In this document: positions 52,300 through 64,000 of the stretch, piece by piece
Numbering within the stretch: the stretch's first letter is position 1
Layout: each line of letters starts with the position of its first letter
Source: Mercenaria mercenaria
Taxonomy: Eukaryota > Mollusca > Bivalvia > Venerida > Veneridae
Assembly (NCBI RefSeq): GCF_021730395.1
Contig: NC_069362.1
Span: forward strand, 67,845,501-67,909,500
DNA: 64,000 bases
Direction of reading: 5' to 3'
Program-made: the position numbers and the translations under genes
Notes under the pieces: generated by a model
Database searches by the model: none
What the model was told of the DNA's origin: nothing
What the model saw: the letters and a program-made list of their open reading frames with translations, nothing else

Positions 52300-55200
52300 G
52301 CATAATTCAATGACCACACATTAACAACGTTAATGTAATCGGAGTTTATATATGTCAGTACCATCAATTCACACCATTACTCCACAGCTCGGATGTATAT
52401 AATGTTTAGCCAATCAATTAACAATTTCATTTTTGGCTGCTGTTAATATAATGTTTTCTTTACATGTAATTTTTAAAGTTTGTTTATGTGTTATCAGATG
52501 TCGAATGTTTCACTCTACTGAATATTGATACACGCTTCTACTGTTTTACATCACACATTTGTGGTTTTACTTTTGGGCTCGCAACAACAAAAGTGATTTA
52601 AATTTTTTTACCGTATGTCATTTAAAATACCACATTTTTATTACTAAGAATAAAGAATGAACGCATGTACCATACTTGTCATTGAAAAATTTATTCCTGT
52701 TTCTGGAGATGGTTACTTGACAACTGACCCAGTAAATAAGTGTATCCATTATTTTGTTACCAAAATATAATGAAAATCTCTTTTTAACTAAATAAATGTA
52801 TTCTAAAGTAAAGAAAGTACTAGTAACCGAAAATGCAGGAAAGTGTTTTAACATCCGTACTCGCATGATTTTTCTGCTACAAGGAATATACAAGGCATGT
52901 AACAAATTGGTGAGTGAGCGTTTCCCTTTGGGGACCAAACATAATTATATGATGTACTGATTGCTGATTTTAATTCAAAGTAATGCAATTTAAATTGTCG
53001 ACGTCCTTTTCATTGACAACATATCCCATCCGTAAAAAACAGAGTTCCAAAAATTACGATATATTTAGCGAAAAAAGCATCTCGGTACTACTCCATGTAT
53101 TTTCCTGTCATTACAAGAACCAAAAAGCACTACAACACATTTTTATCGTTATGAATTAACAGTTCACTTTAAGAAAAAAACTTATCTTTTATTATCTTAT
53201 TATTTATTTCAATTAAATTAATTTTAAATATTATTAGTTTAATTCAAAAGCACTTGAAGACTGTCGTATGTCTGAAGCGGACTTGCATTATTGTAAAAGA
53301 CTTGATATTTTTTATGGATTTTAAAGGACTACACTTACGATAAGATTCTGTTTTTAGCAGTTTATATATAAATTTTAGAAAAATAAAACTAAGTCTAAAG
53401 CGAGGCTGACTTTGTCATTCGACGCCGCCAGGGGGCGGTGTTGAGTATATGGGATACACTTTTATTTTGGACTCTGTAAAGATGGTAATGAATAGTTTCG
53501 GAATGATAAACTGAACACAGTGAATAGTTTGTTAAAGGACCCACGATATTGCACAATAGATTTTAGTGAATAAACAAAAAAAATGGCAAAAAGAAAACAT
53601 AAGAAATGTATGTAATGCAACTTATTATGTGTTATAAAACAATGTTATCTGTCTTTCCTCTCCTTATTTGTCGAGCAGAAAATATTTTTTTATTTACAAT
53701 TTCGTCAAAATGTTGATCCGATTTATTGATAAGGGAGGTTACTCTGTAAGTCAAATTTTCTATTTCTGACCTTAGCATGACCTACTTACCTATCTAATTT
53801 TCTACAAATAGAACACATCGCAGATATACCATACTGCAACGCGTGAATTGCGGACAAGGGGAGCGTTCATGTATTTTACAATAATTAACCTTTCAGTAAT
53901 CTTCGAGAGAATATTAAGAAATAAAAATACGGAAAATTACACTTTGCCTGCATAAAATTCCTTGAAAAAACGTATTAACAAATTAAATAAAGAAATAAAT
54001 AAGCATATATATATATATTGAAATGAACGTAGGAAGTGCCGCTGTTAACTTATTTTTAATCTTTTGTCGATAGGTACAGTGATGTAATTTCAGAATGCGC
54101 ACATTTTTGCAGATTCCTTTTACAGTTGTGTATTTATTTAACTGTTATGGTTACCTTAACTTTGTGACCACATGTACAACTGGTCAGAATATTTCTAGAT
54201 ATTCTATAGACTCATTTTGCTTCTAACCTTTGACGGTTTTTTTTTTTTTTTTGCTTATTTGTCATATACTTATTGTTTACAGATATTCTCTGTCAACTAA
54301 GGCACAGGCGCTTGAAGCTCTATCAATAGATATATACATTACCATACCCCACCCACCTAATATACTATGAAATACTTACTGAATCTCTTCAAGAGATCTA
54401 ACCTGCATATATATTTTATTGACTGAGCTTCAGACACCTGTGACTAAGACGTGCAATAAAGAGCCATCATTTGGCTGAATTTGTCAGTGACAAGTTAATG
54501 CTTTAATTTAATTTATATTTTCATTAATTTTATATGACTAGTCAGTTGCTCTTGTTGTATTATATCTTGTTACTTGTTTCATTTTTCCTCTTTTTTTTTA
54601 CTTAAAGTTTTATAGATAGTTTGTTTTTGTATCTGTCCATTCCTGTCTAACTTAAAAAAAGATTTCCATTAAAACATTTTCTACACTTTAGCTGTGGGTT
54701 ATTATGCTTGCTAAATTTCTTGTAATATTAGATTTGAATCTAGACACTGACATATTTCTAGTAACCTTACGGTTCAACGGGGACTTCAAATTTACCATTC
54801 GTCCAAAAAAAAATGAATTCTATGAAAGACTATAATATTCCAAAAGTATATTAGAAAGATTCATGACATTTGCTTTGTGAATAGGAGCAATTTAGAGATT
54901 ATTCATGTTCTATCATTCTTTTCTTGGACAAGATTTTTGGTTGTTTTGGCAACGGAAACTGTAATATCTGCATTCTGAAATCTATAATGTAGGTGACTAA
55001 GGTCCATGAAACTTCATCAGTGAATAGAAAACACTCATTACATTATATGATAATAAAGATAATGGTTTCTGTGAACCACAACTTTGAAATAGTTATCTCT
55101 CAACATTTCCTCATTTCTCAACAAACTGCATTTCTGTGAAACTTCATACACATGCCCCTGCATATAAGAACTTTTCATAGGTGCTGACCTTAGTTGCTGA

Positions 55201-55570
55201 AATAATTACTTTAATTTTGTATGTAAAGGGACCACCTACTCGCAATGTCAATGTCATTACAGGTAGAGGATTTGTAATGCATGGTAATACTTTTCTATCA
55301 TGCTTATTCTTCATGCTCTTAACAGTTTATAACATATATTGTATTATGTGCTAATGTTGATAATTTTTAATCGGTCAGACTAACCAAACTAAAAATTAGG
55401 TGATTTCTTATATTGCAATAAATGTACTTCGGACACAACACTTGGCGGCGTCTTTGATGCTTGCATCAATGAATTTTCTTGTAGAAATTGTACCAGCAGG
55501 TTAGACAGTTATACACATTATTAATTATGGAATTTCTTACAGTATGAGCTTCTTTTACAGACACTAATAG
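52300..55570. other. Gene-poor stretch
   Basis: No coding exon or clear element recognised across 3.2 kb of AT-rich DNA with poly-T (54238) and TA tracts. Holds one compact GC-rich motif at 53424-53440. Confidence 0.45.
53424..53440. promoter_or_regulatory. CTCF-like motif
   Basis: The sequence gccgccagggggcggtg matches the core of the animal CTCF site (CCAG-GGGGCG) in otherwise AT-rich DNA. Match by eye only; the motif is also near-palindromic, so chance or another GC-box factor is possible. Confidence 0.3.
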
Positions 55571-55572
55571 TT

Positions 55573-58015
55573 TCACAAGAATATTTCATCAATTGTTCTT
55601 AACAATTGTAAATACTTATAAACAGACGGACGGATGGAGTACAAGTTACTTACATATTTTCTTCTAATATCAGTATTTGCAGGACAAACACATACGATGT
55701 GACATTCATCTTCTGTATCAACACTGCTGCAAATTAAACAATCTAATATGCTTTTCTCTGTTAAAACACTCTTACGGTAGTATGACGTCACGTTAACGTG
55801 CGGTGACGTCAATGTTTTTGTTGCGACCAAGAAAGAGCGGTACTATATTTTATCTACTATTCTAGATTAAGGGCATATCAGAATTGAAATAATTTATAGC
55901 AAAACCGTGTTTTAACACTGTTTATACACTCGGGCGGTAATACGCCCTAGTGAAATTATTTTGCCCGACGTATAACCGCCCATCGTGCATAAATAGTGTT
56001 AAAGCACTCTTTAACTATAAATTATTTCTTGAATATCTCTCTTCACGTGGTATTCTATTTCTATCAAATCTTCCAGTTCTAGGCAGATGCACTGATAATC
56101 TAAGCCTACAAAAGTAAAATCGCAGATGTCTAGGTAAAATGTCTAAGTAAGTTTCATAACCAAATTGCGTTTTAAGATCTTTATAGAGGGTTAAAACAGT
56201 GCTATTTTCAAGAGTCCCCTGACAATCACCTTTAGCTGTATCAAATAGTCAGAACTGAAACTCGGATAAAAATACGTTTACATCGATTGATTTAATATTG
56301 TCAAATACATATGAAAAACCAAAATCATCTCGAATCTTTTTTACATTTGTCACCCAGATAATGCGTCCTTGACTACAATCATTTACAGCGATCTCGTAAA
56401 CATACTTTAACCGAGTGTTGTTAAGTTTAATCCAGTATTTAATAATTCTAATATATCTGGTAACATACAAAGGGTATCTACTTAACTCGCTATATATAGT
56501 AACATTACAAGTATTTGTTTTTACCTTTAGAAGACGTTTACAGAATTTTAAATGTAGTCTTTCGATTTCCTTTTTTGTCGAACCCAATAATTCCGATGCA
56601 TAGTTTAAGGAAGACCCAACAAAGGAATCAAAAAGCTGGCACAATGTTTTTGATGAAAAATCAAACTCGTCACATTTCAAAACAATACGTTCAATGCTTT
56701 CAAAGCTTTGTCAACAAGATGTTCTTGGTTAAGCATGAAACTACCAGTATAATTAAAAAGTGTACCTAAATAATTAACATCGTTAACAACACCAATATTG
56801 TGGCCATTATGCGTCCAATGTTCCGTTGGCAATAGTACCCCTAGTTTACGGAAAACCATAATTTTAGTTTTATTAGTATTTACATGTAGTCCCCAGGTAT
56901 TACAGTATGTATAAAGACGGTCTAAATGATTCTGGATTACTGCTGGTGATTCACCTAAAATAGCCATGTCATCTGCAAAAAGTAATATTATTAGGATAAA
57001 ATCATCTAACTGTAAACCAGAGTTAATATCATTTTGTAGATACAACTCCAAGTCTTCAACAAACAATTAAAAAAACAAGGGAGATAACACTTCACCTTGT
57101 CTTAAACCGACAGCGTAATTTAAATATTATAGTAAGATGAACATGGTTTCACACATGACTTTACTTTAAAATACATATCTCGTATAATTCGCAATAGCTT
57201 TCCACCAATACCAATTTTAAATAGTTTCAGCCAAAGTGCATTATGTTATATAGTGTCAAAACACTTCATTAGGTCCACAAATATCTCATATAAATGTTTG
57301 TTTTCATTTAAATATTTTTGTACTAAGAACATAAGTATAAATTTTGCATCCACAGCGGAACGACCTTTGCGAAATCCAAATTGTGCGTCCGAAATTATAT
57401 CATGTTCTTTACAAAATTTATCAATACGCGAGTTTATAACACAGTAGTGAAAAGCTTAGACATACAATTTAGTAAAGTAATTCCGCGATAATTTTTCACG
57501 TCGTTTTCACAACTTTTTTATGCAGTGGTAAAATAACCCCTTCGGTCCACTTCTCCGGATAAAACCCATAATCTAAAATACTATTGAATAAATCGCATAA
57601 ATGCATTGCTATTGTTTCTGCACTTTCAATAAAATAATCGTTCATAAAATAGCCTTTCCTTGCTTCACTAATTTTACAGCTTTTAAAATTTCATTAGTAG
57701 AAGTTGCAGCACTTATATCCACTCATATTTAAGTAAGTATTATTATTTGCCCAGGTTTCAGATAAAAACAAATGTCATGTTCAGCAATAATATTCACAAA
57801 ATCAGTGCATGATCTCTTGCCCGCAGTTAGCCCATGGACATTCCACGCCAAAATCGATTGTCCACCCCCTGCGTGCTCCTACTCCCGCTGGGACTCACCC
57901 TTCATGCACAGGGTATCATATACGATCCATGCACGCTTACCCTGACGTTTCGCCTCTTTCATTTTGGGACGAGTTTACGTCTTTTCGAGGTCCAGTCGCA
58001 TTTGGTTTGCTTTGA
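55573..58015 (-). mobile_element. LINE, internally deleted and broken
   Basis: Minus strand. An endonuclease N-terminus (ILAWNVHGLTAG, then IIAEHDICFYL) near 57850-57740 is followed almost directly by RT sequence (YGFYPEKWTEGVILPLHKK, DAQFGFRKGRSAVDAKFI, AVGLRQGEVLSPLFF, FADDMAILGES at about 56965), so most of the endonuclease is deleted. A C-terminal part with LLGSTKKEIERLHLKFCKRL and ILDCLICSSVDTEDECHIV (Cys/His motif) follows. Several stops and frameshifts. A foldback element interrupts it at 55880-56050. Confidence 0.8.
55880..56050. repeat. Foldback palindrome inserted in the LINE
   Basis: Arms gaaataatttatagcaaaac ... and taactataaattatttc with gcggtaatacgccc / gggcg inner stem. LINE sequence (RIPRE ... 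CLIC region) continues on both sides. Confidence 0.75.
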
Positions 58016-59080
58016 ATCTTGTCATTGTTAGACACGTACTGAATATGTTAAATGTTTTTTTACTCTGTAACTTCTATTAGAAGGTAAATTTTTCTGTTAC
58101 AGCTTGATAAGTTGAGTAAGGAAGGACACATTGAGACTAAATTGACATAATAAATTATAAGTGCGTTTTTACGGCAGAGCATGCTTTTTTTCAAGGGTGA
58201 CTTTTATCCCGTTCGATGAGGGATACCAATTCACAGATTTCTTTTGTTTTTATTAAAAGTAGAAATGCGTAGAATAGTCATGTTTTAATTCAACGTTAAG
58301 TGGATTTTGTTTTTCAAAATTGCATTTCTGTACATATATTTTATTCAGGAGTGGCTTTTGTGAAAACACAGAGTCAACAAATTTTATTGCATTTCATTTA
58401 GCTTTGAAGTTCTTATAAAATATTCTAAATGATCATAATGGGTTTAATGGCCGTGTCATTGTATTTTCTCCGATAATGCATAGGTAATGTTTGTCATTCT
58501 CTCCATGAGACTGAAAAACACAGGCGGGTAAAAGGAACTTAAAACATCAGTAGAGATTAGAACACACAACAACAACAGTTCGTTTGTTCAGATATTATTC
58601 CAATATAATAATAATAACAAGTGAATGAAGTATTGCCATGCAATACAAAGTCCCCTACTGGAAGGCACTGCAGTATAACATAATGAACTGATATCTGTCA
58701 ATGATGTATAGACAATATTGTACTATATATACAATATGTTATAACAAAACACTTGGATTACAATTTGCATATATACATATAAAAACCTACAGTTGTTTTC
58801 ATATGGCATTTTGTTTCGGCCGTTAATAAAAAAAGTTATCATATAAGTTATTTATAGTAACAACAACGGCAAATTAATCCTAAAAAATAAAAAAATCTAT
58901 ATAATGTAAGTCCACAAGAAACTCTTTACCAGATAGAGATAGGTCAAAATACACCTAAATATTAGATGTAACATGCACGTTGTACCACAGACAAGTGGTC
59001 GCGAATTTTCCCTACGGCCAGTAATAAAATGTTACAATTTAATCTATTTAAAGTAACAAAAAGGGAGGTAATTTAAAAAA
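58016..59080. other. Non-coding, nothing recognised
   Basis: AT-rich with an AAT microsatellite near 58606. No exon seen. Confidence 0.45.
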
Positions 59081-59084
59081 AACA

Positions 59085-59330
59085 ACAAGCTACCTCATAG
59101 TGGTGAACATTTGTGCCAAGTTAAATCAAAATCCTTCCATGCATGAAAAAGAAATGCTTCGAACAAAGTCATTTTTGAATTTAACCTTTGACCTCTAAGT
59201 GTGACCTTGACCTTAGACATAGGACCTGGTTCTTGCACTTGTTCTTGTCTCATGGGGTAGGACATTTGTGCCAAGTTACATCAAAATTCCTCTATGCATG
59301 AAGAAGAAATGCTCCGCTGGAATGCCCTAG
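59085..59330. repeat. Two-unit tandem repeat 'acatttgtgccaagtta'
   Basis: Two units about 160 bp apart share cctcatagtggtgaacattt-type starts, gccaagtta(a/c)atcaaaat and gcatgaa(a/g)aagaaatgct, with tgaccttgacct between. Interspersed repeat of the same style as 30220-31490. Confidence 0.6.
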
Positions 59331-59865
59331 TTATCATCTTCCTGTCATATTTTATGATGAAGATTTTAATATTAGAAGCATACGCAACTAAATGCGCAAA
59401 ATAACGCAATTGTTTTTATATACCAAACCTGTTCCAGCTATCAGTATTGAATTCAAATACTGAAAGGAGGGCGAATTTAAGCGTTTGCTACTTTTAACCA
59501 CTTAGTATAATGCAGGACGAAAAAATTTAATCATACTTCTTAGCAAAAGTATTTACAAGATTATGAACAAAAACATAAAACTTTTAAGCAAAAATTTAGT
59601 TATCATACGCAAAAGGTTTGTGTTTCAATATATGTTATCGCCACCTGCTTTTAATTCTCTACCGTGCGAAATGTAATGTTTCGTATGAAGTTTTTACAGA
59701 ATTTGAAATGCAAGTTTGTGTTAAAACGACCCCTGTTCACCAGTAAAATATTTACGGACTATGCGATCTTCAAAAATAGTGTAACTAAGGCTGCTTTACT
59801 GACATCTGAAATTTTGTATACGTAGTTATCAATTTTTTAAACCGTACCTTAATTTAAGATTTTTG
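59331..59865. other. Non-coding, nothing recognised
   Basis: No exon, repeat or RNA gene could be supported. Confidence 0.4.
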
Positions 59866-60060
59866 GCCCGGTAGCCTAGTGGCAAAGCGTCGCTTCGATT
59901 GCAAGAGGTCATGGATAAGCCTCCTGGCCGCGTCAAAGATTGGAAAGAAATAGTACTAGTAGCTTCCTCGCTTGGCACTATTATGCAACAGGATGGGGTA
60001 TCATGTCACGTGCATACGGCCAAATATTCCAGCGAGGCAGCAGAATACCGTAAAGAGAAT
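59866..60060 (+). mobile_element. Probable SINE with tRNA-like head
   Basis: Starts ggcccggtagcctagtggca (A-box-like) and continues with a poor B box and an unrelated body ending near cagcgaggcagcagaatacc. No clear tail or target duplication, so assignment is tentative. Confidence 0.4.
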
Positions 60061-60293
60061 CATGCTGTTTTCAGGTAGATAAACCGTGTAGATGACTGTA
60101 AAGAAAGGCATGTTATCAAAACATTACAACACTGAAATGCGAAAATTTAGTTGTTACATCTCTTTAACTGATATGTAGAACAGGTTCGTCAGTGTGTTAT
60201 CAATAGACATGACAGGTATCTGGGTCACAGAAATATTTGTGTATGATTCGGGTAGATATTTGATGTAAATTTCTAAATCAACAGTATTGACAG

Positions 60294-61788
60294 TACATTT
60301 ACAAAAACGTCGGAAATGTTTGTCTTGGTGATCTTAATGACATGTGTAGATTTGTATGTGGATTGTCTTCTGGAAGCAATCTTTCTATAGCGGATCCATG
60401 TCAAGTCAAAGATGGATGCGTCCAACTACCCCCATCGTCGCAATTACTAGACGTACATTTGTTCGAAACCAAGGTAGGAAGAATATTCTTTTAATTTTTT
60501 AGTTCTGAGAATATATACGTACATATAAATGTAATCGCTTTTTAGCGGACTAGTTTTTAAGTACACGTTCCGTCATTAAATTTGTTTTAATAAAATCTTT
60601 CTTACTGACGGAATGTCAAATAAATAGAGGATAATTGTTGGTTTCGGTGTAATATCACGTTATAATTTCACCGAGTGGGCACCAAAAGTGATATTTTCAC
60701 GAGTGGCGCAGCCACGAGTGAAAATAACAACTTTTGGTGTTCACGAGTGAAATTACCGTGATATTACATCGATACCAACAATTTTTCTGTTTATTTTATG
60801 TCTAAAACTCTCTTTTTGTTGTGTTTATTTCAATAAAATGTCGAAATTTGCGGGAAATTTTATCAGGAAGCATCGCAAAGATGACGTCATTTTAACGACG
60901 TCATCGTCATATTGTTTCCGGCTTTCAGTACGCTCGGTAATTTTTTTTACGTTAATCCGGGTATCAGATTTGATAATTTTCACTGAGTGGCCAGTGAGTT
61001 TATCAGGATATAATTCACCGTTATATTTCGATAAACCACCGAAAAACATAAAATAAAGAATTATAATCTTCCTAGCTGACCATGTTACATTATTATTAGC
61101 TCAGCTATTCGAAGGATGACAAGAGTATTAACATTTACAAGCTTCGGCGTTTGCGTTGATTACTTTTATATTTACTTTACCTGGTAGCTCAGTAACTACT
61201 AGCAGTAATGAATCAACAGTTTTGTGAAGATATGAATTGCAGTGCATAGGTTTCTTTTTACTATATAAACTTTTGAAGTAGAGCTTTATACTTGTTTCCC
61301 TTTAAAATTTTCAAGAGTCTTGTTTTTAGTAACCGCTAGGGGTATACATCGCACACTACTCACTGTGACGATCTGATACGCAATGCACAGGCTTATTAAC
61401 TTTGTTTTAGATGGACGAAATTAGATCCATCTTTTGACTATATTGAACGTAAGGTTGTACCCCAGAAAGTATTAACAGGAATAATTTTAAACTTTACAAA
61501 TGTCTCCAATAATTAAATCTATATGTATCAATTGTCATATTTAAAATCGGTGTGTAAGCGCATGCACGCACGCAATTATTTAACAATTTTCTAGTTATAT
61601 AAATGTCCTTTTAAGATTAGCACATTTGTTAACAGATGTTGGGAAGATTATACAGCGTACCCTACTACATAGAAGGGCCGCAACTTCAGGACGATTACTA
61701 TAGAATGGAACTGAAATATGTCCGCGAGGATGACGGGAATGTATACGAACATTATAAGTTTAAGTACTGTTACATCTTATCTACGTAA
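60294..61788 (+). CDS. Unrecognised protein, two exons (partial 5')
   Basis: Exon 60294-60473 (60 codons, donor AAG/gtagga) and exon 61636-61788 (50 codons plus TAA), both phase 0. The first encodes YIYKNVGNVCLGDLNDMCRF, further Cys residues (ADPCQVKDGC) and LDVHLFETK; the second MLGRLYSVPYYIEG, an acidic YYRMELKYVREDDGNVYEHY stretch and KYCYILST. The pattern LFETKMLGRLYSVPYYIEG weakly recalls the N-terminal G-x-W block of lipocalins with Leu for Trp; I would not assign the family. An in-frame TGA sits just 5' of the first exon, so a weak acceptor (attgacag) or an internal ATG must be used. A donor-like gtaaag overlaps the stop, so more exons may follow. An alternative frame starting at 60317 gives a signal-like MFVLVILMTCVDLY but stops soon. 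Confidence 0.45.
60640..60790. repeat. Foldback palindrome in intron
   Basis: Arms ggtttcggtgtaatatcacg ... and gtgatattacatcgatacca around cgagtggcgcagccacgag. Long near-perfect hairpin between the two exons at 60294 and 61636. Confidence 0.85.
61135..61420. repeat. Interspersed repeat fragment
   Basis: Contains acctggtagctcagtaacta and gatctgatacgcaatgcaca units, a diverged relative of the repeat at 33880-34412. Confidence 0.45.
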
Positions 61789-61989
61789 AGACAAGTTTTG
61801 TGTTGTCAACAAAAAATCAAACAATTTGATTACCAATTAAACAAAGAAGAAAGCCCAGCTCTGTTTATTCTGCTACAGACAGACCGTCTGCCGCTTGACA
61901 TCCAGTTCATTACTACTCGTATAAATGAAACCCAGCAAAATTTTTACTAAAATATTTGAATGAACACGTAAGAATGAAAACAATCAAGG

Positions 61990-62115
61990 CCTTTTGTGGT
62001 GTATCGTCTAATTTACCATGGTTCATCGTTCAGATGCTTAGATATTTAACCCAATGCCCGCGCATCTGAACTTTGAACCGTGATAAATTAGAGATAAACA
62101 ACTCGAATGCCTTGA
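61990..62115. repeat. Foldback palindrome
   Basis: Arms tctaatttaccatggttcat ... cagatgc and gcatctgaactttgaaccgt ... ttaga, with outer aatcaaggc / gccttgatt. Same kind as the other hairpins in the window. Confidence 0.8.
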
Positions 62116-62705
62116 TTATTTGTTGAACAAAACGGAACAAAGGCAAGAATACCACTTATATTGAAATGCCACAGCAAAATAAATTCACTGATTTATTTGA
62201 GAAGAATATTATTGACTCCTTTGTGCGAATGCGTTGAAACAGAAAATTCGTACCACTACTCCTTGTAAAAACAAAAATACACACACAAAAAAAAACCAAC
62301 AACAACAAACTGCGACCTGAAATACTGATCACCATTTCCAAGTTTTGTAATCCTTCTATCAATGTCGTCTTACACAGTAATATTTCATTATGTTTCAATG
62401 GTAATATATCAATCTTTAATGATGTTCGAAATGCTTTAGAGAAACAAAACGATTTATAAAAAAATAGGATGTACTTCTATATTAATAACAAAACTATATA
62501 CATTTGTCATATTTCCCAAAATCTTATACATTGTATAATCTTGTTGAATATTCAGTAGAGTTAACACGACTGAGCTATGCGTTTTGTATTCACACTGAAC
62601 CTTTATCCTTCAACCCTTCATCTTTTTCTCGTGTATGATTCATCTATACTTCATTACCAGGTATTCAATTTATAGCTAATTCAATTCTTAGCTGATAGAC
62701 ACTGC
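62116..62705. other. Non-coding, nothing recognised
   Basis: AT-rich; a short minus-strand frame at 62156-62398 has no supporting features. Confidence 0.4.
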
Positions 62706-62711
62706 TTTAAG

Positions 62712-62996
62712 CCCACACGCTTAGCTCAGTAGGGAGAGCGTTTCTCTACGGATCGCGGGATTGCGAGTTCGATCCCCGGGCGGGGCGTATGTTCTCCGTG
62801 ACGATTTGATAAAAGACATTGTGTCTGAAATCATTCGTCCTCCACCTCTGATAATTCATATGGGGAAGTTGGCAGTTACTTGCGGAGAACATGTTTGTAC
62901 TGGTACAGAATCCAAGAACACTGGTCAGGTTAACTGCCCGCCGTTACATGACTTAAATACTGTTAAAAAACGGCGTTAAACCCAAAACAAACAAAC
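62712..62996 (+). mobile_element. tRNA-derived SINE, full length
   Basis: Head gcccacacgcttagctcagt (A box tagctcagtaggga) and gagttcgatccccggg (B box), about 75 bases of tRNA-like sequence, then a body and a 3' end aacggcgttaaacccaaaac with (AAAC)n tail. The tail motif is shared with the SINEs at 44658 and 48880, but the body differs, so it is a sister family. Not a functional tRNA: the anticodon arm and 3' part do not pair as a tRNA. Confidence 0.88.
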
Positions 62997-62999
62997 AAA

Positions 63000-64000
63000 C
63001 AAACAAAGACACTGCTTTAATATTTTTATGAATCATATGCATTGGAATAATGTTATTTATTTTAAATTTTACAAAATCAATGGAGGAGGTCTTGTTGAAA
63101 TATGCCATTGTTTTTTGTTTTGTTTTCTGTTCTTCATGTATGTGTAAATAGTTATGCCATGAAAAATATGTGAATTATGCAATTAAGGAGAGGGCAACCG
63201 TAAGCAAATACAGCTTTCTGTCCCATTCCAATACTATATTGTGAATGTTTCATGAATTTCTGAGATGAAATATGAATAAATAAATACAGGTGTTTTGCCA
63301 GAAAGGTTCTTGCATAATCTATTGCAGTTTATTGGACGGAGACTAGTGTGGCTATAGCCTAGATAATTTTTCATTTTTTTTTTAAATTGTTTTCTTTTAC
63401 ATATTCCGACCGATCTTTCTTGACCCTATGTATTGAGAAAATTAGGGACCTAATTATATAAAACCTGAATAGCCTCCCGTGAACAAAACATATGGTCTGA
63501 ACACAGACTAAACGGAGATGTAAAGCTCTTGTTGACGCAAGCTTTGGTCAAGCAATCATTATGATCTTTCATAATGTGTGCAACATCTCTATGTTTGGAC
63601 CAGGTTCATAAAAACTGAAAAAATATGTTGATGAATACATTTCCCTATAACATTCCAATACAAGCGATATACATTCTTATACATGGGTCTTTTCAATTTT
63701 TGTTAACCATGCTAAAAGTTTGATCTTAAGTATACTATATAACAGAATATGATAAAATAAAAACACCCAACCCTAAACTGACTGTTTCTGTTTATCAATA
63801 GTTTGCGTTTGTCTGCAGTAAAGTTTCTGCATTATCTAACTGTTACGGTGTTGTTTTCATATGTTCATTTTTATGGAACATACCAAACAGGAAGGTAATA
63901 GATAATCTCTTTGATTCAGGTACAAAGGAAAACCATACCGTATAGCGGGTTATTTCTACGGGGGTGGGGGGGGGGGGGGGATATTTCTGCGTTTCTGCGG
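63000..64000. other. Non-coding end of window
   Basis: AT-rich with no exon seen. A G run of about 19 bases with one break lies at 63961-63980, a likely assembly or replication trouble spot. Confidence 0.45.

Noticed and set aside
57809-58031. Plus-strand frames with Pro/His-rich peptides
   Set aside because: Antisense of the LINE endonuclease N-terminus on the minus strand.
62712-62790. Possible functional tRNA gene
   Set aside because: A and B boxes are present, but the stems do not form a full cloverleaf and the sequence runs into a SINE body with an AAAC tail.
1-64000. CRISPR array, operon or bacterial gene
   Set aside because: The tandem arrays have no spacer structure and the genes have spliceosomal introns; the DNA is eukaryotic.
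1-64000. Retrovirus, LTR element or Polinton
   Set aside because: No long terminal repeats, integrase, protease or capsid-like segments were recognised. All reverse-transcriptase pieces fit non-LTR LINEs.

Overview
The window is AT-rich eukaryotic DNA with short spliced exons, no operons and a dense load of small DNA transposons, LINE remnants, tRNA-derived SINEs and tandem repeats. The repeat vocabulary (237-bp palindromic MITE, 'caagggcaataactctaa' and 'tgaccttgacct' elements, SINEs with a TTAAACCCAAA-type tail) and the gene types (secreted Ig proteins, a C1q-domain protein, an adenosine-receptor-like GPCR) point to a bivalve mollusc, probably a clam-like heteroconch. That is inference; no marker gene fixes the species.

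Layout. (1) About 1.0-15.4 kb holds an intact secreted two-Ig gene on the minus strand (gene A: signal peptide, split Ig1, single-exon Ig2, Ser/Thr/Pro linker, charged tail). Seven exons join in phase into 321 codons. (2) 15.4-17.45 kb is a repeat-rich spacer with the orphan 3' end of an alpha-1,3-fucosyltransferase. (3) About 17.45-32.1 kb is a direct tandem copy of region 1 (gene B). It is decayed: a ~4.9-kb deletion removed the linker and one tail exon, Ig2 lost its splice acceptor and a key Cys, and the last exon has stops. LINE, SINE and MITE insertions pepper it. (4) 36.9-45.05 kb holds a third, related minus-strand gene (gene DC: signal peptide plus two split Ig domains, five exons, 229 codons). 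Its start codon and first residues lie inside the terminal inverted repeat of a MITE. (5) 47.45-49.66 kb is a two-exon C1q-domain gene on the plus strand. (6) 51.39-52.29 kb is an intronless class A GPCR. (7) 52.3-60 kb is gene-poor with a rotted LINE. (8) 60.29-61.79 kb contains two plus-strand exons of an unrecognised Cys-containing protein.

The Ig cluster next to a C1q gene looks like a small secreted-recognition (innate immunity-like) neighbourhood. All split Ig domains share one intron position, phase 0 between the first Cys and the core Trp, so they are one expanding family. The most unusual signals are the MITE-supplied start codon of gene DC, the 48-bp repeat in gene A that multiplies in-frame splice donors, and the intact/decayed tandem pair whose differences date many insertions. 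No complete retrovirus, LTR element or Polinton was recognised.
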